Source: Catonia carolina
Taxonomy: Eukaryota > Arthropoda > Insecta > Hemiptera > Achilidae
Length of the DNA stretch: 64,000 nt
Assembly (NCBI GenBank): GCA_035578175.1
Contig: JAQMRL010000002.1
Location: 133,488,171-133,552,170 of the forward strand
Direction: 5' to 3'
The notes under the pieces are model-generated. The model was not told the DNA's origin. It was given only the letters and a program-made list of their open reading frames with translations, and did no database searches. Below, one piece after another: positions 53,436-63,785 of the stretch (positions are counted from its first letter, which is position 1; each line of letters starts with the position of its first letter). A program made the position numbers and the translations under genes.

Positions 53436-54150
53436 TATAATCTGTCATCGAGATCTAAGGCATGATGCCGTTTCAAAAGTCTGGAGGTTTGACTATTATC
53501 TAGTAAATTTCGAGCTAAATGATTTATATGCGTTGACAATTTTTTTTAATTCCTAATGCGTGTACATTGCAATCTGTTCAATTGAGAACAATAAGCAACA
53601 CCATGACCCAATGAGATGAGGATGATATGAATGACGTGTAAATGAGATGTAGTTTTGTATAGACTCAGGCTGACCATTCCTGAGAAAGTATGGTTAATTG
53701 AAACCCAACCATCAAAGTACACCGGTAACCACTGTCTAGCATTCAAATCCGTATAAAAGTAACTACCTTTACTAGGATTTGAACCAGGAACCTTCGTCTC
53801 CGAAAATCAGCTGTGAAACAGATTTTGGCGAAGACTTAACCACTAGACCAACCCGGTGGGTCATTGACAATTTAACGTTGTTATTAATTGTCAACCCGGT
53901 TGACAATTTAACGTGATATTTTTTGCTGAATCTTCTCATTATTTCTTTAACAAATGGAATTTTTAAGTACTCATGCGCTTTAGTATTTCTTGCGTACCAA
54001 GGAGCATTTACCAAATTTCCTAATAATTTATTACGAAACCTTTGAATGATATTTATATTACTGTAATTAGCAGTCTCCTATAGTTAAAGGCCGTACTTCC
54101 AGACGGTTTTTTAGTAGTAATTTAAATCAAACAAAAGTTTTTTACAAATT
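53436..54150 (-). pseudogene. jockey-clade ORF2 C-terminus, interrupted by an S3 SINE
   Basis: Minus strand from 54120: KTVWKYGL, two stops, NINIIQRFRNKLLGNLVNAP, WYARNTKAHEYLKIPFVKEI, MRRFSKKYHVKLST. Coding is then interrupted by the SINE at 53541-53862 and resumes LSTHINHLARNLLDNSQTSR, LLKRHHALDLDDRL with stop at 53436-53438. Both halves match J2 (RFQSKTLRTILAVPWYVNNS; LLDNSDTLRRLQRFDPLDL). A local 36-base tandem duplication (TTGACAATTTAACG at 53864 and 53900) adds repeated codons at the junction. Confidence 0.85.
53541..53862 (-). mobile_element. S3 tRNA-derived SINE, nested in jockey
   Basis: Minus strand: GACCCACCGGGTTGGTCTAG head (TGGTCTAGTGGTTAAG is box A-like), CCTGGTTCAAATCCTAGTAA (box B), then a 230-base body with GGATTTGAATGCTAGACAGT, GGTTACCGGTGTACTTTGAT, CCATACTTTCTCAGGAATGG and CAGATTGCAATGTACACGCA, ending AATTAAAAAAAA. 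The direct repeat TTGACAATTT on both sides (53533-53542 and 53864-53873) is the target duplication. Best copy of four. Confidence 0.85.
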
Positions 54151-54959
54151 TTTAAATGTGTAGAGGCGGGTTGATGTAACTTTAAATATGATTTATTATA
54201 TTTCTATTTATTTAAAATTTTTCGAAGATTACTAAACTAATTCAAATAAAATGTTAATAATTAAACTTGTTCATTTTCTTAAATATTAGTGTTTTCTTGA
54301 ATGAAATGTTCGACAATTTTTGTGGCACGCAGTATAAAGATTATTCTGTTAACATAATGTATGCGTTAACTAATGACATGGTCGTTAAAATAAATAAATG
54401 CAATAGGTCTATGCGTATGATAAATACTGACCTAGTATTACACAACATGTATAAGCAAGTTGGAGTTGATTAAATTTCATTTGAATTTAATATTAATTAA
54501 TTCACCCATTCTTTGTTTCTATTTCCTTTAACGTGACATTTACATTAAACTTCTGATGTTGATTTTAGTCAAACAAAGCGTAGGGTGTTCTTACAATGAA
54601 ATTGATTAATGAGGGTATACAAAATAGTACGCAATACTTTTTATATCACTGTATTAAGTACAACCCTATTGAACTTTCACTGAGTGGTAATTTTAATTTG
54701 GCTTTCTCTAAATAACGTAACCGGGTGAAATTAGACTTGTAGATAATAGATTAGTCTTGCGATGTAAAAAATGGGAATAAAAAATAAAATTGTAGTCGTG
54801 AATATTAATAAACTATAAGGAAAACAAATAAGAAATTGAGAAATAATTTATCAAATAAAACAAGTTAAAAATATTTTCGATGATAAAATGTGGACTAAAC
54901 TAGAAACAAAACAATGTGAGTGCAATAAAAAAAAACACCATTAGCCTATACTTTTCTCT
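54151..54959. other. no recognised feature
   Basis: AT-rich. The open frame at 54267-54473 shows no motif. Confidence 0.4.
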
Positions 54960-55108
54960 AACTTTTAGCTATTTAAAATTTTACGACTACAGTGAATTTA
55001 TCAAAAACAGTGGGATTTACTTGTGAAAATTGGCCCTAACTGGGAACCGAAACCGGGACCTTCATATTTTAGGCTAGAGCTCTAACCACTGCGCTACGGA
55101 GGTGGCCA
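54960..55108 (-). mobile_element. S1 tRNA-derived SINE
   Basis: Minus strand: GGCCACCTCCGTAGCGCAGT head, GGTCCCGGTTTCGGTTCCCA (box B area), GTTAGGGCCAATTTTCACAA, then the S1 tail AAGTAAATCCCACTGTTTTT and TTCACTGTAGTCGTAAA. Structure as the other S1 copies. Confidence 0.65.
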
Positions 55109-55370
55109 TGTTAATTTGTGTTTTTGATATACCTCACATAAGTAGTGTGTTTTGCTAATACCAATTTAACTTTTTCGTTTTTATGAATAGTAAAACTGCA
55201 CTAATGAACTCTAGTTTTAATTTATCAATAAAATTTCATTTTGTATCTTACTGATCATGGTTTATCCAACAATTTTGTGGTTGTGCACTCCATTTGTAAA
55301 ATTCAAATAATGAAATAAAGTTTTAAAAAGAATTGACTAAAGAAATTAGATTGGCACAGATTTATTAAAG

Positions 55371-55645
55371 TTTTTTTTAAATTCTAATATGTGTACGTTG
55401 CAATCTGTCCAATTCAGAACAATAAGCAACCCCAATGAATGAGGATGATATATATGCCGTGTAAATAAGGTGTAGTCTTGTACAGACTCAGACCGACCAT
55501 TCCTGAGAGAGTATGGTAAATTAAACCCCAATCATCAAAGTACACCGTTAACCACTGTCTAGCATTCAAATCCGAATAAAAGTAACTACCTTTACTAGGA
55601 TTTGAACTAGGAATCTTCGTCTCCGAATACAAGTTATTTAAACAG
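55371..55645 (-). mobile_element. S3 SINE, head truncated
   Basis: The body and A-rich 3' end match 53541-53862 closely (GTAACTACCTTTACTAGGAT, CACTGTCTAGCATTCAAATC, TGTACGTTGCAATCTGTCCA on the plus strand). The tRNA-like box A end is missing after CGTCTCCGAATACAAG. Intact box B. Confidence 0.75.
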
Positions 55646-56702
55646 AACATATTTTTAAAGAAAGATTTAAAAAAAGTTTTACTAATAAAGGATGTTTCGT
55701 ATTTGGTTTAAGAAGAAGAATATTTTGAATCATTATTTAACCTAACGGACTACAAAAAGGTTTTATCACTCTATATTAATAAATTTTAAAATATTCAATA
55801 CAACACCAATCGTCTTAGGTAGGGATAGGAGACGGTTAGTTATTACTCGTATATTGATAATATTTCTTGCATTTCCTTTTTCATAAATTGGTGAATTAAT
55901 AATCATTTTGTATTAAAATTCTTAATAAATTGAATATCAAAGATAAATCCATAAACGGTAAAATACTATTGTATATTAACCACAATTTCAAAAAAAGCTA
56001 CACCGCATCAAAGAGGAAAAGACGTATAGTAGTAATTTTTTTAGTAAGCTAATTAACTCCAAGAAATAGTAGGTTATTCATTTATACTTTTGCCTAACCA
56101 AATACGCATTGGTCATCTAAAAGAATACTTTTAGGCTTCTATTATCTTGTAATTGGCCTACAATAGTAGGCTCATATTATAGTGCTTTGTTAACGAGACA
56201 TTCACCTTTTTTCTTTTTTTATGTTTACCCAAGGTGAGAAAAGGAAACGGCCTTACAAGGTAAGCGTGTGGTAAATTAGACCTACAGCAGTTCATTTGTA
56301 TTACGCAACCAATAATTTATTGCATTGCAATTTATATTTGTTTTGCGAATCACGTGCATTATCCATTTAAACTCATGCTTTTTCAATGGAATAAACGAAA
56401 ACATTTTTAATGTAGTTTATGTGTACTAGTCACGTTAACGTACCATATGTTATGCAATAAAAATATCTTCATGATTTCCTATTCCGGTTGTTTCTTCCAA
56501 ATCTACCGTCTTATAAAAATATCTTACATTTTCGGAACCATGTTAAATGAAGCACTAGCGATGTTACTATTTACGCTTATTAGCACGATAAACAAAACCA
56601 CTTTCTTACAATAATTTCCGAATCACGAGTCTATCATTTAAAGTTCATGTTCATAAAATTTGTTTTAATTTGAATTCAATTCAACAAATTTAATATTTAA
56701 TA
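55646..56702. other. no recognised feature
   Basis: About 1 kb of AT-rich sequence without motifs or repeats that I can match. Confidence 0.4.
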
Positions 56703-56873
56703 ATTTTTTTTTACTTTAACGTCCGACTGTTCTGCAATTACTGCTAATGCAGACGATGAAGGATGAAATGATATTTTGTAACCTATTAAAATATGCCGTG
56801 CCTGAATGGGATTCGAACCCAAGACCGCATAATAAGAGGCGAGCACGTTACCATCTACACCAATGCGGCCGAC
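56703..56873 (-). mobile_element. S2 tRNA-derived SINE
   Basis: Minus strand: GTCGGCCGCATTGGTGTAGA, TGGTAACGTGCTCGCC, CTTGGGTTCGAATCCCATTC (box B), then TCGTCTGCATTAGCAGTAAT, TGCAGAACAGTCGGACGTTA and an A-run. Nearly identical to 50142-50302 over its whole length, so the family is fairly young. Confidence 0.8.
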
Positions 56874-57320
56874 TATATTTAGTAAAGGTTGGCTGGTGTA
56901 TGTGCAAATAATAACCATGCGGGGGATGATAGGTGGAAAGAAAATATCATATATTGGATAGAAGAAAACGGATCAGTCCGGCGAAACACAGAAATATAAT
57001 GATTGATGATATTTATATTCTAGAGACCTAAAAGAGAGATTAATGATTTATATGCTAGATTGGTACGATGCTAGAGACGGATTTTCCCCTAAAAACCATC
57101 ATTTTTAACTTGTATTCAGTAAGCAAATCTGTTGTCTTAAAAATCTGCACATCGTAACTTTGTATTTAGCGTGCTTAACTTTTCAAACATAATTCTTCTA
57201 ATTAAAATTAAATTATTTTAATTTTTCAAATTGTCTGTGTTTTCAAAATTTCTATATTTTACAATGAAATCCTCTTGAGTTATTTAATTGGAATAAGCTA
57301 ATAAGTTCACTGCGGTTAAG
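56874..57320. other. no recognised feature
   Basis: Spacer between two SINEs. AT-rich. Confidence 0.4.
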
Positions 57321-57327
57321 CAAGTGA

Positions 57328-57498
57328 TTTTTTTTTTTTTTTTTTTTGGTTTTACGTCTGACTGTTCTGAAATTTCTGCTAATCCAGACGGTGGTGATGA
57401 CAATGAAAATGAGCAATAAAAACATACCAGATCTGACCGAATCGAACCCGGGCCCCGGCGTAGAAGCCAGTTGCGCTGACCACTACACCAACGGGCCA
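57328..57498 (-). mobile_element. S2 SINE with alternative tRNA head and poly(A)
   Basis: Minus strand: GGCCCGTTGGTGTAGTGGTC (box A), CCCGGGTTCGATTCGGTC (box B), a linker ending CATCACC, then ACCGTCTGGATTAGCAGAAA, TTTCAGAACAGTCAGACGTA, AAACC and a 20-base A-run (57328-57347 on plus). AGTGATTT flanks both sides (57322-57329; 57498-57506), a plausible target duplication. Head and linker differ from the other S2 copies, but the last ~45 bases are the shared 3' domain. Confidence 0.8.
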
Positions 57499-57506
57499 GT
57501 GATTTC

Positions 57507-57989
57507 CCAGAAGAAAACCAATTAAGCAGAATCACCAATTGACACTGCTCATCATAACTTCTCACGCCGCACGTCTAATTTCAAAACATATCGAAAATAA
57601 CTGTTGAAAATAGTTATCAACAGTAAACACTAAAAATTAACCGTTAAGCCTTGGCATGCTTCAGAAAAAGAGTAAATTATTTTACGTATTAGGCAGTGAG
57701 AGTTTAATAAATAGACCAAAAGAAAAAATTGGACCTTTGGAGTTCAGTTTTGTTGATTTGTAAAACTAATAAATGTTCTGCTAGTGAAGAAAATTCTGAG
57801 TAATTTAAAAATAAAAACTAATAAATTGTTACAGGGCATCAAACGTTAGATTTTTGGAAACTACATCAAATATTAAAGAACTTAAATTTTAGGGAAACAA
57901 TGAGGAAAGTACACGTTTTTAATACTACGTTTCTTACTACAATGACGTATCCTCCACATTTCTGTTGTCCCTATGTTATTTACAGAACT
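57507..57989. other. no recognised feature
   Basis: AT-rich spacer. Confidence 0.4.
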
Positions 57990-58283
57990 CTTTTTCGTTT
58001 TATTCCTAATATAAGAACAATAAACAATGCCATGATCCAGTGAAATAGAGATGTACATGAAGTGTAAATGAGGTGTATCTTGTACAGATTCAGACTGACC
58101 ATTTCTGAGAGAATATGGTTAATTAAATTTTATCATCAAAGTACACTGGTAACCTCTGTCTAGTATTCAAATCCATTTAAAATAACTACCTTTACTAGGA
58201 TTCGAACCACGAATCTTTCGTTTCCAAAAGTCACAGCTGACTTGTGACAACGAATTTTACGCTAGACCAACTTGGTAGGTTAC
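57990..58283 (-). mobile_element. S3 SINE, diverged
   Basis: Same body as 53541-53862 (plus-strand words GACCATTTCTGAGAGAATAT, TACTTTGATGA-type region, AACTACCTTTACTAGGATTC, GAACCACGAATCTTTCG). The head ends TAGACCAACTTGGTAGGT. Box B GGTTCGAATCC is intact. Confidence 0.75.
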
Positions 58284-58679
58284 TTACAAAATTAATAGAA
58301 ATAAAGTAAAATTTTGTATGAAATAAACCACTATAATAATATTTTATTCTTGAAAAAATATTAAAGTTTAAAAAATCCAAAATTTTTATTAAAAATGTCT
58401 TGATTTTGCCATGACTTTTCTTTTGTTCAATTTGTTATTTGTTGACGTAAAACAGTTAATAAAATAAAATATACTACTTTGTTCAGAATAATTTTCTTTA
58501 AATAAATAAATTCTTTTCTGGTCATTCTTTTCTGGTCGTTTAAATAAATAAATTCTTTTCTGGTTACAAATAAACTAAATTTATTATTTATTTTAAAATA
58601 ATTGCCTAGGTTTAACATAAACATTTTCATTGGTTAATAAAAATGATTAGAAAAAGAATATTAAAATTTTACTATTTTT
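58284..58679. other. spacer with a short direct repeat
   Basis: TAAATAAATAAATTCTTTTC followed by TGGT occurs at 58499 and 58541 with a third partial TTCTTTTCTGGTC between them. No gene was recognised. Confidence 0.5.
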
Positions 58680-58890
58680 TAAATACGTATTATAATAAGA
58701 AGACTAAAATTGTACGGACACCTTTACAGAATGAATGACAAAACAAATTTTTAAACACTTAACATTTAGACAAACGTGTCGGATAAGTGGTTTAAAGAAT
58801 TGATATTAAAAGAAAAGATATTGAGAAAACCGAGAAAAGTCAATAAACCGGACCCAATTCAGACAATTAATTACGGACTTTCAGGGCTTT
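58680..58890 (+). pseudogene. LINE fossil (family A), short
   Basis: The plus strand reads IRRLKLYGHLYRMNDKTNF, stop, then SDKWFKELILKEKILRKPRK. This matches KFYGHLYRMDD..LTKQ..SDKWF of the other family A copies. Sequence after about 58850 (NYGLSGLSWRTNRVDRIKKK) is open but unrecognised. Confidence 0.6.
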
Positions 58891-60277
58891 CATGGAGAAC
58901 AAACCGGGTGGACAGAATAAAGAAAAAAGCCTACAGTGTGCTGCAAAACAAGCTTCCAAAAACGTTTAAAAGTCACCTCTTGTTGTATAAAATTAATCCT
59001 ATACGATATAGCATAGGCCTACCAAAAATAAATTTTGTAATTTTTTGAATCATCGATTATGTCTATAGGATAACAGAACTAGATTAAAAATTATAAAAAT
59101 TGTAGGATTTCAATTCTAAATAATTGAAAATGTCGTTCGTACGGTATAATATACGGATCCGATTAGTAAAAATAGAATGAAAGAAAAACGGAACTGACAA
59201 TAGATTAAATAACAATAATAAAGGCATTAAAATACTTTCTCTAAGCTAGTAGATAGAGCAGCAGACATACCGCATCTTCAGCATAGAAAGAAATAAGTTT
59301 AGTAACTGACTCATAACTCATACTGTATTTAATTTACATAATTATTAAAGTTCCGGTTCGGTTAGGTTGCAGTAATGATGAAATTTTTTAGTGTAAAACA
59401 TGGATTGTTGTTTCCGTTTTTTTCGGCATCCGCATACTGTAATAAGAGGCCTATTTAATTTATTTGATGAGCTTATAATTTCACTTTTAAGTGATTAGAA
59501 AAAGATGGGTAATAAAACTAGTGTTAAATCGTAACCTAAGAAAACCAATTTAAGTATTTCTAGTTGTTTTTAATCTTAAAATCACATATTATTTTTACAG
59601 TAAACTCGATTATAAAAACAACTAAATTGTAAAAAGTTAGTCAATTTAATTCTAAATGTAGGTAGGTATTTCTAATTATGATTATATAAAAATACTTCTG
59701 ATTATATTTCATGTTCTAGTTTTGCGTTTTTAATAATTTTATCAGTTAGTTAGTTTATTTCCTTCCTTAATTGCATTTTTTCTTCACTTTATTTCCGGTC
59801 CTCCTACCTGTTTATTTAGAATCGTGTTGTAGTACTATCGTGTCGAAATATATATTTTTGTACAATTGTAAATTAGCTATAAATAAAGATAGGAAAATAT
59901 TAATATTTTCGTGAAATCATTTAAAAGTAATTGACTATTTCCTATGATCTTGTTTTCAGACAAGGATCCCAAACAGGTATTTTGGATTTTGTAAGATTGT
60001 GGATAATGCTGCATGCAATTCGAACTTCCAGTATTATTTAGCCTGCTCAAAATACCAACTTGAGATGAAATTTTTGAAGAAGCTACTTGGTAAAAGTCCT
60101 ATTTAGTTTCATGGTATGTAGAACTATTTGGTTGGGAAGTGGTAAATTGTAGAGAGCTAAGTTTAACGTTCATGATTCAATGTAGAACTGTATTCTGGAA
60201 GTAACCCGTATTACTAAAGGATGAAAATTATTTTAAACGCAAACAAATAGGTTGTGAGCTAGTTGATAACAAATACT
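58891..60277. other. no recognised feature
   Basis: The first 160 bases continue an open frame of unknown origin. The remainder is AT-rich without motifs. Confidence 0.4.
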
Positions 60278-60585
60278 ATTCTTAAATTCCTAATATGCGT
60301 ATGTTGCAGTCTGTTCAATTTAAGAACATTAAGTAATCCTATGGCCCATAGAGATGGGGATGATAAATAATTATACGACGGACAAATGAGGTGTAGTCTT
60401 GTACACATTGAGATAATATGGTAAACTGAACCCCAACCATCAAAAGACACCGGTAACCACATTCTAATGTTCAAATTCGTATAAAGTCCTAGGATTTGAA
60501 TCAAGGTACCTTCGATTCCGAATATCAAAACTGTTGAACTGCTAAGTCGCAGCAACGACTTTACTATTAGACCAATCCCATGGGA
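60278..60585 (-). mobile_element. S3 SINE, diverged
   Basis: Plus-strand words TATGTTGCAGTCTGTTCAAT, GAGGTGTAGTCTTGTACACA, ACCCCAACCATCAAAAGACA and ACCGGTAACCACATTCTAAT match the S3 body. The head ends TTAGACCAATCCCATGGG. A deletion removes part of the CAGGAATGG region. It lies beside a jockey fragment. Confidence 0.75.
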
Positions 60586-60629
60586 ACGAATAATAACGGA
60601 AAGATAATTATGTTATTTTTAAAGGTTTA

Positions 60630-60885
60630 CTTATGTTATTCAAAAGTTTCAGTCAAAAATATTTTGAAACATCTCAAACATGTCACAGTATGGGTACATA
60701 CCCAACATTGTATGTGTAATATACAAAGACACGAACACTACCACAGTACAATTAAAAATATAGATGTTTTGCATCAGTTACCGAACACTACTAGAAAATT
60801 ATCAGATCCAGAAGCCATCAATATCTTAGAAAACAGTAAAACGCACAGAAGACTGCAGAGACTATATCCTACAGATTTACGTTAA
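60630..60885 (+). pseudogene. jockey-clade ORF2 C-terminus, frameshifted
   Basis: One plus frame gives VIQKFQSKIF and after a stop NISNMSQYGYIPNI, YKDTNTTTVQ. Another frame then gives ILENSKTHRRLQRLYPTDLR and a stop at 60883-60885. The first part aligns with IQRFQSK..LR.I.NAP.Y..N..IH.D.N of J2-like elements. The second aligns with LLDN(S)..(R)RLQR..P.DLP. Strongly decayed. Confidence 0.7.
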
Positions 60886-61040
60886 TACTTTCAAGCACAA
60901 AACAAATTAGTAATTGCTAGAGTAGCCTAATACCATAGGGTGTTGCTCACTCAAGACCCTTACTCATAACATATCTACTCATTATTGTATGAAACAGCAG
61001 ATCGTAGATTTGTAGTAACACAAAAAAATTAAAAAATTTG

Positions 61041-61120
61041 CCGGCCCGTTGGTGTAGTGGTCAGCGCAATTGGCTCCTATTATGGGGTCCTGGGTTCGAT
61101 TCCCGATCAGGTCTGAAATT
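61041..61120 (+). repeat. tRNA-derived SINE head (S2-type), tail missing
   Basis: CCGGCCCGTTGGTGTAGTGG (box A), TCCTGGGTTCGATTCCCGAT (box B), CAGGTCTGAAATTTTTT. It is nearly the same head as at 57498-57430 on the minus strand. It is followed immediately by an S1 head, so the two form a tandem pair. Confidence 0.65.
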
Positions 61121-61124
61121 TTTT

Positions 61125-61285
61125 GGTCGCCTCCACAGTTCAGTGGTTAGCGTGCTACACTAAAAATCGGAGGTCTTAGGTTTGATTCCCGGTCAAAATC
61201 TAAAAAATTATTACAAGTTCAAACCCACCGTTCTTTAACCCAAAGTAATTGTTAATAACCAAGATGTTGAAGCGGCTTAAAATAA
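61125..61285 (+). mobile_element. S1 tRNA-derived SINE
   Basis: GGTCGCCTCCACAGTTCAGT head, GGTCTTAGGTTTGATTCCCG (box B), GTCAAAATCTAAAAAATTAT, then ACAAGTTCAAACCCACCGTT, CTTTAACCCAAAGTAATTGT, TAATAACCAAGATGTTGAAG and an A-rich end. Full-length. Confidence 0.75.
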
Positions 61286-62914
61286 AAATTAAAAAAAGTT
61301 ATTGCATTAATGAAACTTAAACTTTCTAAAGTACCATCATAAATTTTTATTTTTAGCGACATTGACTTCAGCGTATTTTACACCTAATTCAACAATATGA
61401 GGATTTATATTATTGAGCAGAATTTTTTGCACATTACAAATGTAAGTAGGTCTCTCTGTCCGATACAAAGGCTGATGAATATAGATAGATTCATTTGTTA
61501 ATTAAAAGTTGTTGTTATTATTACGCAATTTTTATTTCAAGTTAACCTCAAATACATATCTACCATTATAGTGGATGTATTGTGGTGCTGAAAAATACTT
61601 ACAAATATAACCTTTATTATCTGTCATTTGGTTAGATGTACCAGAAATTAATCTGTGTTTCAGTTGAGAGAAATTAAACCTTTAGTAGGTCAATAGATCT
61701 CTGACAATAAATGTGTACGCTGCAATTTATTAATCAATAACTATTCGACTGTCACATAACATGTCATTTAATTAGAGAAATTTGTAGGATTTTTTTTTGA
61801 TAATAATCCGTGTATTACTTAAATTTAGCAATCATACCTATTAGGCTTCATTCTCTATTATTTTTGTCGGGTCTAATTCATTATAAAAGTTTTTGATCGT
61901 TAATTAGTTTAAATTTATCGATTGGCAAGTCTTATTACAACTTATTATATAACAGAGTACACGCCAATAATGAAAAATATCTGAGAACTACCTGACGGCG
62001 ATAAATGTCCTACATTTTAAATATAAGAGTATTACTGACATTTTTTGATACAGATTTTAATTGAACTTGTGAGTTTAATTATGTATTTTAACAATTATCA
62101 TCGTATTAAATTATTATATACTTTTTTGGTTAAATACATAATTAATTAATATTAATTATATATAAGTTGTTATTGCATAAAAGGAAAGAGGCACTACAAC
62201 AGAAGGAAATGTTCAGACTGTCTTGTTAATTTGGAAGAACAAAATACCTCTCATAATTTCTTATTAGGTAAAAGATAGATTACCGGTTTTTTTGTTTTCA
62301 TTTGCACTGCAGTGACCCAAATTTTTCAACCCAAACCTACTTGTAACTGGTAGTTATGCTTTTGTGAATGTGACCGTAAAATAATTCACATATTTTAAAT
62401 ATACATATAGAAATTTTAGCAGATATTATAAACATTTTGTTTCCCACATTGTCACGCAAAATAATTTGTATTTTATATGGTATGACAAATTTTTAAATAT
62501 GGATTTAGAAGATTTTACTGCTGCATAGAATGCAAGAATGGAGCTGACCAGGGTTTCCCTTGGAGTCTTCAAATAAAACTTGTCCTAAGACCTTCTTAAA
62601 CAGTGCAGCTCTATTTTATTTTTACTTAATTAAAATAAAATGTCTGGTTTTATTCATGAAACATTCACTTTCTCAAGTTATTATTCTAAACTGTTTCTTA
62701 TCAATTGTAACAATTTTAAAATAACAATAAAACTCAAAATATTTACTGAATGATATGTAAAATAAGTAGGTTAGTTTCATGTTGGGCCAATTTTATATCA
62801 CGTAAAGTGACTAGAAATTCCTGGAGGCTCTTTTGGCAGCTCACATTCTCACCAACCATTCACTATAGGATTTTCTTCTTTCTTTCGTCCACCCGGTATT
62901 CTGTTTTGACTCTT
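61286..62914. other. AT-rich interval, no recognised feature
   Basis: About 1.6 kb without coding motif, TIR or matching repeat. Confidence 0.4.
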
Positions 62915-63190
62915 AATTATTGAAGGTTTTCAAGTCAGTAATCAGTTGTCTGAATTTGATTTGATCCATTATGTTTTCTCGGTCTATTCCAGTTTTCTTA
63001 AAATTCCTTCTGACTTTTTTGAACCATTTATTCGGCACCTTAAGTCTATTGTTTAGTTATAAAAAAAAATTGTTTTGTCAATCGTTTGTCATCCATTCTA
63101 TACAGGTTTTCGTAAAATTTTAGTCTTCTTTTTATAATCGTTTCCATTAATAAATGTTCGTTTCTCTTGTAAAGTTTTTCTCGTCCTCGC
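62915..63190 (-). pseudogene. LINE fossil (family A)
   Basis: Minus strand: LYKRNEHLLMETIIKRRLKF, YENLYRMDDKRLTKQ, then a shift at the A-run near 63061-63069, after which frames give GAE, MVQKSQKEF and NRPRKHNGSNQIQTTDY. This is the region KFYGHLYRMDD-x-x-LTKQ..WF+EV+.D.EK.GI.RENIMD.I seen in the copies at 5840 and 11775. Short and broken. Confidence 0.65.
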
Positions 63191-63624
63191 AACCTGTAGT
63201 ATATAATAACTCGTAAATATTATACAGAAAATAAAAAAATAAAATCTCCAAGATCTTCTATCTTTGATCAGGCTGTTAAAGTTTAGTAAGGTGCATGCAT
63301 GTATACATAACGTTTTTAAATAGGTAAATGTATAATTTTTCAAATTTTTTATAGATATTTATTTTTTATATAGTAGCCTATATTTTGTAAGGTTTAGCGT
63401 TATTGCCACTTGATTGCATTCTTTTGAAAAAATCCTAATTTTATTATATTCTTTGTACTTGATATAAAGAACATTATAAGACGCAAGATGTTTAAAAAAC
63501 AACCGTGATCAGATGTCCATTAGGCTGGTAAAGTGAGACCCATAGAAAAATTCCGATATTAATATTTGAAACCTAATGAACAAAACAAATAACATCAGGT
63601 TTCAATTAATAATAAATCAATATT
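63191..63624. other. no recognised feature
   Basis: AT-rich spacer. Confidence 0.4.
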
Positions 63625-63785
63625 ACCGCCTCCGTGGGATAGTTACTAGCGCTTTAGCCTACAAAGCAGAAGGTCCCGGGTTCGATACCTGGCTAGGGTT
63701 CGGAAATTTTAACACTTTTAAACCCACCGTTACAGCACCGAAACATACAGTAGTGGCTAATCACCGAGCTGTTAACAATAAATAT
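63625..63785 (+). mobile_element. S1 tRNA-derived SINE
   Basis: ACCGCCTCCGTGGGATAGTT head, GGTCCCGGGTTCGATACCTG (box B, nearly perfect), GCTAGGGTTCGGAAATTTTA, then TTTAAACCCACCGTTACAGC, GTAGTGGCTAATCACCGAGC and TGTTAACAATAAA. Clean full-length S1 copy. The acceptor stem of a tRNA cannot form. Confidence 0.75.

Noticed and set aside
53546..53746. 66-codon minus-strand open frame, also 55414-55650 and 60259-60555
   Set aside because: These are chance frames within S3 SINE copies. The shared protein-like text reflects the repeat.
63629..63703. Possible tRNA gene
   Set aside because: The 5' seven bases have no complement at the 3' side, and the S1 SINE tail follows.
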